Of a DNA stretch of 64,000 bases, positions 32,606 through 44,600 are shown piece by piece (position 1 is the first letter of the stretch; each line of letters opens with the position of its first letter). Both the position numbers and the translations under genes were made by a program. The notes beneath the pieces are model-generated. The model saw only the letters and a list, made by a program, of their open reading frames with translations, had not been told where the DNA came from and ran no database searches. This DNA is from Dromaius novaehollandiae (Eukaryota > Chordata > Aves > Casuariiformes > Dromaiidae): NCBI RefSeq assembly GCF_036370855.1, contig NW_026991398.1, positions 1,798,001 to 1,862,000 on the forward strand, in the 5' to 3' direction.

Positions 32606-33815
32606 ATGAACCATAGATACTATAGTACCTTTTCCAGGTTGGGATTGAGAGGTGGCCCGTCCGCCCAAGTCAAATTAAGTGAAGGTCATCTGGAGACGAG
32701 ATGTTACATCCCTATGTACAAGCTCAACCACACGGGAGCTGGGCAAGAGCAAAATTCAGCAAGACAGAAGACTGAGCAAGCCCATGTTGTCTGTGTGAAG
32801 AATTTTACTCTTGCCTTCCAAAGAAGGACTTTGGATTAGTAAGTCATATACTGGTTAGTACAAAACATTAAACATCTTTACCTTTACTGCTAAAGATGTG
32901 AATTATATCTACTGAGGATAGGAGGGCTCTACGAGAAAAGAGCCTCGCTATCCTTAATTGGCGGCTACTGGAAAGTCCAAGGTCAGCGAGGAAACTGTCG
33001 TTTGCCTTATGCCACTTCCTGCGAGCGCCAGTTGGGAAACCCAGGAACTCCACCTCTCCAGCTTTGGTCAATGCTTTCACTTGTTCTTCAAGAGGTTGAT
33101 ACTTTCGGACTTTCTCTGCCGCTGCGTCCCCCAGAGATGACAATCCGCTCTCGTAGCAGACTGTAACATCCACTACTTTCGCCCAGCCTTCTTTAGCCAC
33201 CACCAAATCCAGCTTGAAGAGCTCGTTGTTATTATCTCTGAGGTTGGGCTCTACATAGATCTCCCAAGCCAGTTTCTTAGCTTCTCCAGCCAGCAATCCA
33301 CAAAAGATGTTGTGCCTTTTAATCCGTGCGTCCTGGACTGCAGGGCAGTATCCAATAATATGTGAACAAGTCTCCCATTCTGCAGGACAATGCCTGCATC
33401 CCTTTGGTGCCCCTTCTCCCAGCCCACGTGCCAAATACTGCCTAGTGGGATAGACATTGGCACGCAGCTGTATCACTGTTAATAGCTTCCTGTGGGGAAT
33501 GCCCCAGTAATGTATGAGCCAATCATAACTGATACTATCATTCTCAAAGTTCTTAATGCTGTGGCCCTGTGCTTTCGGATTGACCCAGTTTTCTAACTCT
33601 CTTTTCCTCCACTTGCTAGGAATAGGATAGATGACCTGGGGAGATGGTACTTCCCATTCAGAGGTCGTCTCGCTCCCATCCAGTACGGTCAGAATTCCCA
33701 TGGGGAGTTCTTCCCCAATTGATGGTATTTTATCGGCCTTTCCTCCAGTGGCGATCCACACCTTCTCAAAGGTGTGGATCCACCCATCCCGTAGGGCTAG
33801 GATGTAGGTTTTATG
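32606..33815 (-). mobile_element. R2-type non-LTR retrotransposon, 5'-truncated, inside satellite
   Basis: A block of about 1.2 kb unlike the repeat around it splits the satellite array. On the - strand it encodes the C-terminal endonuclease part of an R2-clade element, followed by about 260 bases of putative 3' UTR (32606-32867). Satellite units resume directly at both edges (near 33816 and 32605), so it was inserted into, or captured by, the array. R2 elements normally insert at one site in 28S rDNA; no rDNA was seen here. The 5' truncation is what target-primed reverse transcription often produces. Confidence 0.82.
32868..33815 (-). pseudogene. R2 reverse transcriptase C-terminus: zinc knuckle and restriction-like endonuclease
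   Basis: About 315 codons are open without a stop from the 5' truncation point to the stop at 32868. The open frame extends upstream into satellite (to 33920), but those first 35 codons are repeat sequence. Features: QLRANVYPTRQYLARG (about 33424-33471), a typical R2 phrase; a CCHC knuckle CRHCPAEWETCSHIIGYC (about 33345-33398); and the restriction-like endonuclease core with FKLDLVV and KVVDVTVCYE, whose two Asp codons lie near 33207-33209 and 33168-33170. In intact R2 this domain nicks the 28S target and starts reverse transcription. The RT domain and N-terminal zinc fingers are missing, so the copy is dead, but the lack of stops suggests a fairly recent insertion. Confidence 0.85.
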
Positions 33816-34270
33816 GTCACTCCTGTCTCTGCAGCTGATTGGCCAGCAGCAGGCACATGACTTGGATGTTGATTGTGAGGTCCCTTCTGCCCAAGTACCT
33901 GACTGGAGAGCAGCAGGCACATAGCTGGGTCACGTCCATCGGGAAGCTGAAAGGCTGGCAGCTGGTGCCTGGGCTTGGATGTTGTTTGCGAGGTTCTTTG
34001 TATCTGATCAGCTGATGGGCCACTGAGAGGCTGATGGGTGGCAAAGTTATGATGAGGTGAATTGTGTCCTGGAAGTTCCTAAGCTACTAGGAGGACCCTG
34101 GCTGTGAAGATGACAGTGATGTCACTTCCGTCTCTGAAGATGATGGTCCAGCAGCAGGCACCGGGGTGTGGAAGTGCCTGTGAGGTCACTTGTCCTGGAG
34201 AATGCGTTAGGCAGCAGGCTCACAGCATGGGAATGTGCTTCTGAGGGCACTTGTGCCTGAGGACCTGATT
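33816..34270 (+). repeat. Satellite array 1, second block
   Basis: About seven units of the same family as 31320-32605, same orientation, resuming after the R2 fragment. Unit lengths of 64 and 65 bp can be counted here, along with a shortened unit of 48 bp. Confidence 0.8.
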
Positions 34271-34650
34271 AGGCAGCAGGCACAGAGCCTGCTGGCACAG
34301 AGCCTGCTGGCACAGAGCCCTCGCCCTGCTGGCAACACTCTTCCCAGGGCAGCCCAGGAAACCATTGGCTTTCTTTGCCATGAGGACATGTTGTTGCCTC
34401 ATGCTGCTTCCTGTTGTCTACCAGCACCCCCAGCTCCTTCTCTGCAAAGCTGCTGTCCAGCCAGCCAGCGCTCAGTGTGTCCTGGTGCATAGCGTTACTC
34501 TTTCTCATGGGCATTTCCCTTTGTGGAGCTTCATGAGGTTCCTCTGTGCCCATTTCCCCATCCTGCCGAGGTCCCTCTGCATGGCAGTGCAGACAGCTGT
34601 GGTATCATGGCTGTATTGTAGGAGAAGATTGTGTCTCAGAAGCTTATAGG
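34270..34650 (-). mobile_element. CR1 fragment interrupting satellite array 1
   Basis: Antisense CR1 ORF2 sequence (on the - strand: LGVLVDNRKQ-like and KLHKGKCP-like phrases) lies between satellite blocks. A short tandem triplication of CACAGAGCCTGCTGG occurs at 34280-34318. The inner edge, next to AAGCTTATAGGCC near 34650, matches the edge of a similar CR1 piece in array 2 at 63355-63400. Confidence 0.75.
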
Positions 34651-35030
34651 CCTTTAGGTCTACATGCACATGACCCTGCACAGGGGAACTGTGAGGTGAC
34701 TTCTGTGTCTGCAGGTGATGGGCCAGGAGCAAGCACAGGAGCTGGAAACTGTCTGTGAGGTCACTTCTGCCTGAGTGTCTGACTGGACAGCAGCTGGCAC
34801 ATAGCTGGGTCATGTCCCTCCGAGAAGCTGACTTGGCAGCAGCAGGCATATGGGGTTGGAATATGATGATGAGAGTACTGGTTTCTGATGGGCTGATAGG
34901 CCCCAAAGCTCAAAGGCCAATCTGAGGCAGATGGCCACGAAGGTGATGGTGAGGTCACTTCTGTCTCTGCAAGTGATGGGCAAGGAGCAACAGTCTGTGA
35001 GGTGACTTGTGCCTCAGTACCTGGGGTGTG
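34650..35030 (+). repeat. Satellite array 1, third block
   Basis: About six more degenerate units with GTGAGGTCACTTCTGCCTGA and GAGGTCACTTCTGTCTCTGC phrases. The array ends near 35030. Confidence 0.75.
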
Positions 35031-36300
35031 AGTTTTCTACCTGTGTGGTTTGCACCTCGAAGTAGATGGTGCCATCTTCTCCAGTTTATCTTTCCTGGAG
35101 CTCAGACATGTACGTTTTGCCCTCAGGGGAGCTGAATCCCACCCATGACGGTTAAACCCATGCCCTGTGTTCATCCAGAGGACAGCAGGGAGGGTTTTCT
35201 CCTGTTGGCTTGCTCCCATGCCACAGGGGCTCTTCAGCTGGGATTTGTCTCCCCTTGTTTTGGACAACCACCATTGGGAGGTCCATCCACTCTTGCTTGT
35301 ACAGGCTTCTCTTACAGCTGACAGAGGGTCTGAACCCTTATCCGGGATAATTCATCCTTGCAGCACTGTGAACTCACCTGGCTCCTCCATCCTCTCAGCC
35401 TCTGGGAGCCTGATCAGCCCAGGCACAGCCTGGCTATTAGCTCACTCCTGGACTCTTCTCTAGAGGTGAACCTCCTCTGAGGTGAAATCCCAAGTGTGGA
35501 TCGGAAGCTAATTTGGACAAAGGTCCCCTCTTGGCATTGAGGTGTGGAAAAAAACAAGTGAGGGTCAGTTCCTTCTAGAGTGGTCCAGGGCTGTCCCAGC
35601 AGGCCTTGCACAGTTAAGCTCACCCACCCATCATCAAACTGTACTTTAGAGCATGCAGTGTGACTCCTTCTTGGTATCACACTATATAAAACCCCCCGTG
35701 GCTGGTAATAATACATCATGACTACTTTGGGCACGCTGAGCTGCCACTGAGCTGAACCTTCCAGATCCTGCCTGTGCTGTCCCTGGGGCAGCACCCTGGG
35801 CTCAGAGGAGATCTAGGCGAGGAGCTGTGCGCTGCTCGGTGGCAGGTCCGCTGCAGAGGGGCGAGTCCTGAGCAGGGTGGCCGTGAGCCGTGCCTGCCTG
35901 CCTGCCGGCCGCGGGCTGGTGGGGTGGCTGCAGCAGAGGTGCCCTCACAATCAGCACCCAGACAGGGCCCTATCACCTGCATATCCCCCTCCCCTCCCCA
36001 GGGCTGTCATTGCTGCTGGGTGGGCTCTCTGATGCACTGGATGACATCACAATGCCTGCTGGCCAGCACATCTGCTGAGGGCCAATCAGGCTGCTGCAGT
36101 GGAATTGACCTCACAATCAACACTGCAGCCATGTCCCCTTTGCCTGCCTCTCCCCATGCTCTGCAGATGCAGAAGAAAGGACAGAGAGGCAGAAGAAGAG
36201 ATAGGCAGTACGTCTATTTGAACACAGTAGTTCCTCAGAACAAAGTTTCTCCATGCAGAGTGCTGGTAGGAAATGTATCGGGAATTAATAACTGTAAGTA
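35031..36300. other. Unassigned, with TATA-like box and short GC-rich segment
   Basis: TATATAAAA at 35683-35691 is a good TATA match, and a GC-rich stretch (CTGCCGGCCGCGGGCTGG) follows around 35905. One or two stray satellite-like units (CCAATCAGGCTGCTGCAG, GACCTCACAATC) lie at 36040-36120. No coding exon could be supported. Confidence 0.35.
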
Positions 36301-37170
36301 CATATATGTGTATATATATAATAAATATATACTGTTAAGGAATAGCGAACTGACACTGTCTAGAGGTAGCTGCTTAGCACAACTTATATAAAACTTGCTT
36401 AGCATGAGTAGCTAAATTTGCTGAAGCCTTAGGCTGCACTTAGATAAAATAATGAACTTTTACTTAGTCCAGTAAGAAAAGGCCCTCAGAGCTGGTTCCA
36501 GCTGGGAAGATAAGGAAGTTACAAGCAGTCTGCATTCCTGCGTCTCACACTCCGAAAGGGAGGGTGTCTGCATTCCTGCGCCTCACACTCCAAAAGGGAG
36601 GGTGTCAAGGCTTTGAAATAAGACCAGTGCAGGGCATTAGGACCTTGAGGGGCAAAGCCTTAGCTCACTGCTGGGGCAGTGTTGTTATGATTTAGAATCT
36701 CCTCCTCCTCCTCCTCCTCAGGACCTTAAGACACAACAGTAAGACCCAACAAAAACAGAGGTACAACCAGCATCAGAGACTGCAAAAACCAAGAATAAGG
36801 AGAAAAACAGCTTACCTCAGAGTGACAATGAGACCCAATGAGGAGCAGGAGACCCCAGACCAAAAAATTACTATTGATCTAACTACCGCGTGAGGGGTGG
36901 GAAATGTAAGCTGAAAAAACTATAATTGTCCAGAATTTGTTTATGTTAGGGTCCCTCTTCAGAGGCACCCAGCTCAAGCTGTAATTACTGCACATGCATC
37001 ATTAATATTTAATTATTTAATTTGTTTTGATTTGGCTCTGAAATTTTCTGTGGGAACCTAGGGTCGGGCCCTGTTATGGTGGCCGACAAGCCTATTTTCC
37101 GTAATATATACAATAAAAACAGAAATAAAAAATCCATTCCAATTGATAAAATTGCATAGAGTTATTTTTC
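36301..37170. repeat. AT-rich block, possible degenerate LTR
   Basis: A TA-rich stretch lies at 36300-36332. A 38-bp sequence is repeated twice in tandem at 36529-36566 and 36567-36604 with two differences, a TATATAAAA motif lies near 36385, a (CTC)n run at 36701-36719, and AATAAA near 37110. These resemble enhancer repeats and signals of an LTR, but no terminal repeat or coding region confirms it. Confidence 0.3.
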
Positions 37171-37829
37171 GAATAGGTTTCACCTTATGACTAGTAGTCA
37201 GTGTTCAGGCCTTTATTCATTTGCCCACAGATAGAGGCTATTGCTGCCTGAGACGCCCTGGGGTGGCTGTGTGCCCATGGGGAGCTGGGAAATGTGACCC
37301 AGGACCTGCGAGAATCTTTCTGGAGCATTAGGTGGTCACCAGAAGAAGTCTCTCAAGACCTCTCAGTGAGAGGGACAACAGGGAAGGAAACGGGAGTGTG
37401 GCTAGATGGTTAGGGACTGCTTTTGGACATCACTCTAACACAGCTATGTTGAGGTTTGTGCGGATTTGGCCATCTGAAGATACAGCATTTCACGGAAGCT
37501 GGTCACCCTGCTTGCCTCTATCAGTCGAGAGAGCGCGACACCTCAGTGTGTGACTTGCTCTGTGCAGAGAGTGAGGAGTGGCATGGGCAGCCCTGGGCAG
37601 GGGGTGGTTTTGGTAGACTGGACTCTATGCGAGACGCAAAAATATCTGTTTTAATGGTGCAGGCCTGATTATAAGAGAAAGGTCTAGAAACAGTCAATAA
37701 AAAATGAAACAAGGAAGAAATTAAGAGGATGATCCAAAGCGAAGGAATGTTTGGTTGCAGTTTCCAGGTTTTAACCTTCTCTGTGTTCTTATGGTCCTTC
37801 GCTTTGATTTCTTTAATATAGTGGTGTTT
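37171..37829. other. Unassigned, before OR unit C
   Basis: No gene or repeat was recognised. Unit C homology begins near 37.83 kb. Confidence 0.4.
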
Positions 37830-39890
37830 TATGGGGACTTCGTGTTTTTTCTTTGTTTTTTTTTGTTTTCAGAAGGAAAGTAATTTTCAGAGCTTGGGTG
37901 GGAAGCAGTCACTTGGTCATGGACATGTGGTGCCACTGCAGGTGCCCTGGTCCCCTCTGCCCAGTCTCCCTCTGCAGCTCCAAGGGGCTCCGGTCTCCCG
38001 CAGGTCCCCTGTGAAAGCTGCCAGGCCCAGGCAGGTCCCTCAGAGACACCAGGGCCACTCCAAGTGCCACTGGATGCTTGTGGTTGGACAGCTGAGCTCT
38101 GCCTGGAAAGGTGAAGAACTGTTTTCAAGATTTCAAAAATATGACACCACTTTCATCAGCTCAAATGATTGGCTAATTTAAAGTCAATGTTTTCCTGTCA
38201 TGAAACGGTAGAAATCTTCAGGAAGGGTCTTAACCTGGGGAGAAGAAATATTGATCTGCCCTTGACTTTGTGTTTCCACTGCTCTGTCTATTAGGCTGTG
38301 GATGAAATATCAGTGATCTCTCACATATTTCCACATGTCCTGATTAAACTGATCATTTCTAAAGTCATCTTTGCATCAGACGATCTGGGCATATGCACTT
38401 TCCATAGTTTTCCAATTTTCCTCCCTCCTCCCCTTGCTCTTTACTCATTCAGATACCTCTCAACTCTCCAGTTGCTGCTCTGAGCTTCTGGGAGTCTGAA
38501 GCTTGCCTCGTCTTTCAGCAGTCTCATTGTCTCTTTAGCCACCTCCTTTGTTCTGCTTCTTGTCTATCCCTTCCTATCTATCTGTCAAAACCATTTCAAG
38601 GAAGGTTATGTCTTGTGGGCAGTGGAGCTCACTGGAGGTAGCTTGGACATACAGTTGAGGAGTGTCTTTTATCTTTTATCAAACTGTTTCAAATTTGATT
38701 TTTGTTTGATCACAATTAAGACAAATCCTTCTGTGTCTCTGCAGCTAGTTCTCTAAGGAAAGCAGGTAGGAATAGGTGCATATGAGCTGTAACCTTCAGC
38801 TACAGAATTGAGAGGAAAAAGGTTAGATTTTAACCAGAGTGCTCTAAGTCCCCAGTGGCTGATGAGGGAACTGGCAGGGCTGAGGAGCTGGGGAGGAAGG
38901 TTGTCCATACATGTCTCCTATCAAAAATACTGCTTCTCCTACATGCCCAGACTTCATTCGGAGACCCAGTGGGTCAGTCTGAATTGGAAAATGTGGGTAT
39001 CGCTTACTCTGAAAACTGAAGAATAAAGAAAGCTTCAGAAGCTGACCTCTTTTGTTTTCAGGTGCTCATTGAAATCTGCCTAATTTCACCTGAAATCTTT
39101 CTAATTAGCCACACAAGACTTGAAAAACTGAAGGGAATTATGGAAAGAGGCATGACTCCTTAAAGGGTTTTTAATGACCCTTTGGGTGTATCTGGTGCTG
39201 AGCCCATGAAACACAGTTGCTGAGAAGAGACTCAACAAACTGCTCAAGAAGTTACAGTCAGAAGCAAATCCCAGGTTTCTTGGAGTGACAACAGGTCCCA
39301 CTGAGGGCCATTACCAACAAAGCCTCCCCAGGGGCTGATTAGAGCAGAAAGGTGGAGGCCCTGATTGCAGGCAGGCAAAGGCAATGTGCAGGTGGCTGTG
39401 ATGCCAAGTCAGCCTGGATGCGTGTTATCAAGCAGAGCAGCCAGGCACTGACAGCCAGCGCCTGGGTAGGGTGATCCTTTCCATCCTGCATTGCTCAGGG
39501 CTCTTCCTGGGGGCAGTGTGCAGGTGGGGGTGTGCAATGCCAAATGCTAGACCATGATACGGCACCTCCTGGGCTCCCAAGGGACAAGGAGGCAGCAAGG
39601 CCACAGTGCTTTGAGGAATGGTGTCTTCTCATGGGCCTCGGTGGCAGAGACTCCAGCCATAGGAAGAGGACAAAGACCTGGCTGTGTTGGGAGGTTTCAG
39701 CCTTGGTAGTACCCCAGGCCATCTCCACTGCAGGTTGTCCTATGCTTTCCCACACCTGTGCCTGTTTCCCTGCAGACTCTAGACACTCAACCTGCTTCTC
39801 CACCTTGCTCTCACCCCGGGATCTCCTGATCTCTCCTGATGTCTTCCTGTCCTCACTTGCTTCTCCTTGAAACACAAAGCCAGGGGCTGA
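37830..39890 (+). repeat. Outer flank of OR unit C
   Basis: The flank matches 5950-7320 on the same strand and is inverted relative to 25740-27200. For instance 37920-38100 is the reverse of 27060-27180, and 38290-38640 the reverse of 26500-26800. No coding potential was seen. Confidence 0.7.
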
Positions 39891-39899
39891 TCACAGACT

Positions 39900-41690
39900 C
39901 CTGGGTGACCTGTAGCACCACAGCACTACCGTACGAGTGACATTTCCCTTGACCTCCTGGCTGTGCTGCTGGTCAGACAGCCCACGATGCTTCTGGCCTT
40001 CTTTGCTGCCAGGCAACACTGCTGGCTCATGTTTTGCCTCCTGTCCACCAGGACCCTCAGGTCCTTTTCCACAGAGCTGCTCCCCAGGCACTCAGGCCCC
40101 AGCCTGTAACACTGTGGGGTGCTGATTAATCCCAGGTGCAGGACCTGGCATTTGTCCTTGTTGAATTTCATGAGGTTCCTGACAGCCCATTCCTCCTGCC
40201 TGTCTAGCTCCCTCTGAGTGGCAGCCCTCAAGCATATGACTGCCCCTCTCCCCCACCTCCAGTTTGGGGTCATCCACAAGTATGATGAGTGTTACCTCCT
40301 CCATGTAACTAGTACAGATGATAAACAGGACAAGTTCCTGGGGAGAGATCAGTGGTGCTGCACTTCTCCCTGTCCTCCAAGAAGAGTGCTACCCATTTAC
40401 CATTGCCCCCTGACCATCCAAGCAGCTTTTACGCATCTGGTTGTCTACTCTTCTGGACTGTAACGTTCTAACGTGCATACAAGAATATTGTGGGAGGCAG
40501 TGTCAAACACCTTGCTGAAGTCTGGGTAAAAGACATTTACTCTTCTCCATCCACAAATACAGTTATTTATTCATAGCAGGCAATCAGGTTGGTGAGGCAC
40601 AATCTACCCTGGGTAAATCCATGCTAAGTGTTCCCAGGCACCTTCTTCTCCTTCATGTGCCCAGAAATGTGATCTGAGAGGATTCTTTCCATGACTCACT
40701 CCTCACCAAAGTGAGGCTGAACTGCCTGTAGCTCCCCAGGTTGTCCTTGTGGCCTTTTTGGAAGATGGATGCAACATTTGCCTATATGCAGTCATTAGGA
40801 CTTCACTCCATCTCCACAACCTTGCAAAGACGGTAGCGAGTGGCCTTGCAGTGACAGCAGTCAGCTCTCACAGCATCCTCGTATGCAGCCCATCCAACCC
40901 CACTGACTTGTGTAGTTTGAGTTCTCACAAGTAATCCCTCACTAACCTCATCCACCATTGGCTCTTTTTCTCCTCTGGAGTCCTGACTCAAGGCACAACA
41001 GCCCAGGAGACCTTGCTTGTGGAAAGGGAAGCTAACAAGGGCTTGAGTTCCTCAGACCTATCTGCATCTGCTGCTACAAGATTCCCTGTCCCATCTAGCA
41101 GGGCGGCCACATTTTCCTTTTTATTCTTTGATTCTTACTGGAGCAATAGCAGCTCATCTCCATGCCCTTGACATCCCCTGCAAGTGTCAATCCTAGGGGA
41201 GCTTTTTCTTCCCTAACACCATGTCTATGACACTGGACAATATTTCTAAATTCCTCCTTGGCCTCTCCCTTCTTCCCCCTGCTGTATGCTGCCCTAGTAC
41301 CCTGGAGCTCAGGTGTGAGGTCCCTCTTTAGCCATGTTGGTCCCCTGAGGTGTCTGCTAGTTTTAGCAAGTATCGGGATGGCCCATCCTTGTGCTTGGCA
41401 GGTCTGTCCTTAACGACCTGCTGGCTTTGCTGAGCTCCTGGGCCCTTCAGAGCTGCCTCCCCTGGGATCGTGCACCAGTCCCCTGAACAGGCCAGGAAGT
41501 CTGCTCCTCTGAAGTCCAGGGTCTGTACTCTGCCACTGTCCTTCCTCACTCCCTCCAGGGTTTGGGACTCCACGTTTTCATGGTCACGGTAGGCAAGGCT
41601 GGCACTATCCTATCCCTGATCAGTTTCTCCTTATTTCTAGCTTCCAGATCCAGGAAGACATCACCCTTATCTGGCTTGTGCATCTCTTGT
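39900..41690 (-). mobile_element. CR1 LINE fragment, antisense to receptor C
   Basis: This is the counterpart of the CR1 at 7420-8830 but longer: it includes about 500 extra bases at 39930-40470 that encode the end of ORF2 (KDLRVLVDRRQNMSQQC-like on the - strand). The RT-region phrase near 40740-40790 matches the one near 7685-7730. Many stops are present. Confidence 0.85.
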
Positions 41691-44600
41691 GTATATTTGG
41701 GCTGCAGAGCCTCAGCTGTGGCACAGGGAACAGATTTGTAATGGTAAAACCTGTTACCATGAGCCAAAGACACCATGTGTGCAATGGCCCCACTTCAGAG
41801 CAGAGACATGCTGGCACGGATAGCAGGTGGCAATGTAGTGGTGAAAGGAGGTTCCCACTAAGAGAGCAAACCCTGCAGTGCCCAAGGCCAGGGAGAAACA
41901 GAGCTGGGCTGTGCTGAAATGGCAGGAAGGATTTGGCTGCCTGAGCTGACTTTGTATCACCTTGGGGCCTGTGACAGGGGTGAACCAATCTCCAGGAAGG
42001 ACAAGGTGTCACCAAAGAACTCCCTGGACCTGCATGTCCTGTGATCCAACCAACCTGTGGACATCACTAGCACAGTCCCTGTTCATATCATCTGAGGGGG
42101 TGAGAAGTTTTTCGTGGAGAGAAAAGCTAGAAGGGCTTGAGAGTGCAGGGACTACAGTGGAGACCTTGGTGTGATGTGCCTCCCATCTATGCAGCACTGC
42201 TGGATGTAGATAGGACGGCCTTGCCCAAAGGCAATGGTGGAATCCAGTTGTTTGGGCACTGGTAGGAAACCTGGGAGGCCCTGGGGTGCTTTCCCAGCAA
42301 CCACTCCAGAAGGACATGGCTTTCCTGTAGGTTCCATGCTGAGTTTGCTAGAGATCTGTGGTTTTACTGGACACCCCAGGCATGGTACATGGCCCTGCCT
42401 ATGGCCTATCTTTATGTCACTGAATCTACTGTCTGCACTGAATTGCATTAGCTATTTGCATTGCACAGATCTGCTCATGTCTCAGCTTGCAAAGTGAGCA
42501 GAGCTCTAGTTGCAGTAGGTATCTAGGGTCATTTCAGATGGCCAAGGCAATTCCCCACCTGGCCCCCACCTCATGCTCCAGAAGGATGTGGGTGTCATAG
42601 TTGCTCCATCAGAACAAGCAGACTCTGGCACATGCTTTGGGCCACCTCTGTCTCCTCCGCTGTCACCAGGTGTTTGTCCAGCTGACTCCCACCCTTCATC
42701 TCCAGTGATGACAATGGGAGCTTAGACAAGGAGCTCCTATGCAGACACCTCTGTGGTGCTCACTTCAGTTTTGGCAAAGGGAGTCCCACCTCCTGCGTGT
42801 TTTTTTGTGGAGCTGACAGGAGGGATCTAATCCCACTCCATCCCTGGGCCTTCTAAACCACCCTGAGAAGCCTAAACTGACTCATCTGAATTAACACCTG
42901 AACCATGAGTAAATGAACTTCCTTCTTGTCCCTGCCTAGGTTCCTGCCTAGTGAAGGTACAGGAATAGGTGCTTCCAGAGTGGGACATTTCCGCTTCTTG
43001 CAGATAACCATCCACTGATGAGACAAATTGCAATGCTGCAATCAGTCTCTCTCCACTCTTTAGAGAGGGACCATCGGTGATTATTTTAGTTTATTGCAGT
43101 GAACATTTCCCAGGAGGAGGGAGCACAAGGGACAGAGAAATTCAGGCCTTCAGCTGGACCCTGCTCCTGTGTGGGGCCAGGCTCCTGGGATGGAGGGAGC
43201 TCATGGCAACCTGGCAGCACTGCCCAGACACAGATGTGTGCAGGAGCAGCTCCTCTGCAAGGAGCAGCAGGGCTGCGGGCACTGCCTGCTGCTGCTGACA
43301 TGGGATGAGAGAAGGCAGAGAGAAGTGCAAGGCAGTGTGGAGTGAGAGAACAGAGGAGAGCTGCTTGTGGGAGAAATCTTCAGAGCCTTTTGCATGGTAA
43401 GTCTCTGGCTGCAGGGCAATGCTAGTGAGATTCCTGGAGGGGTCTTCTAAATGGAGCCCATCCAATGATTGGATTTTTAAGGATCACTCTGCTGGCTTCT
43501 CCTTTGTAGAGGAGAGGGAGATGCTTCAGAGCAGGATTCCTGCCACAGCATCACAGGCACAGGGCATGCTGCTCTCTTTTGCTGGAGATGGCGGCAGGGG
43601 TGGGAAGCCAGGGAGTGCTCCAGAGACTGCACAGGGCTGTGATTCAGGGCAGTGTCCCTGTGCCCCAGGGTGCTGTGTGCCCAGGGCAGTGACTCTGCTG
43701 CCTGCGAGGGTCAGCACTCAGCCTGCCCAGGGAGCTCCCCATGGCACTGCGGGGAGAAGCTCTGGGTGGCAGGGCAGGTTCATTCTCCCCCTGAGAGAGT
43801 GCTGTGTGGGTCAGGGTCACAGTTGCTCACAGCTCCAGCTCACCCTGAGCACATTCCTGAGGGGACTTTTCAAGAGGGAGCTCAGGGCAAGGGCTACTTG
43901 GAGTGGAAGGAGCTTTCCTTTTAGGGTATGTGCTTTCAGTTCCCTACTTTTTGCAGGCAGATGAAAGAAAAGAGTTTTCTGCTTTGACAAAGAACTTGGA
44001 CTTCTAAACTAGTGCTGTGAAAAACCTCAACAAGCCCCTTCATCCTCACCCAGCCTACAGACAGCATCGGCATCACCTTTAAGGCATTATCAGGCTTTAT
44101 GTGACCTGCTGCTTAGCACTTTGGAGCACAGCAATGCCCCTGGCCAGTGCCCTGTATCGGAAGGTTTCTGTAAGGTAGAACTGAGCACACACAGGGTAGG
44201 ATGGGATCTTGGGACAGAGAAAGAGCTGCCAGCAGGGACAGCTCCAGGCAGCAGAGATGGGCAGGGAAGCCCAGCAGAGCCTCTGTCCTGACAGCCATGG
44301 GGTTCAGGGCATCAGCCGCCTCCTCTGCAGCCAGACCTTTGCCAGAGGAGAGGTGCCTCTCTCCTGCCACGAGCCCATTTCATGCCGCCCGACAATGGGC
44401 CTGAGAGCAATTGTCCTGCAGTGTTGCTGTCTTCATGGTGCAATGCCCTGCTGGGGAAGGGGAAGGCTTTCCCAAGTCCCCCTTTCTCTCTCTCCCTCCT
44501 TGCCTCCCTTGGCAGCAGGATCATCTTGTTGCTCCTTGTTTCCTCCCCTCTCCAGGCTGCTCCTGTTCTTGCTCTTGGGCTCCCTGGGCTTGGGGGTTTT

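Noticed and set aside
33816-33920. N-terminal 35 codons of the R2 frame
   Set aside because: These bases are satellite units; the frame is open across the junction by chance.
31320-35030. CRISPR-like or zinc-finger-coding tandem array
   Set aside because: Units are degenerate with no constant spacer pattern, and the translations have no C2H2 spacing.
35774-36391. 205-codon + frame
   Set aside because: Runs through a GC-rich patch, stray satellite units and a TA repeat; no domain.
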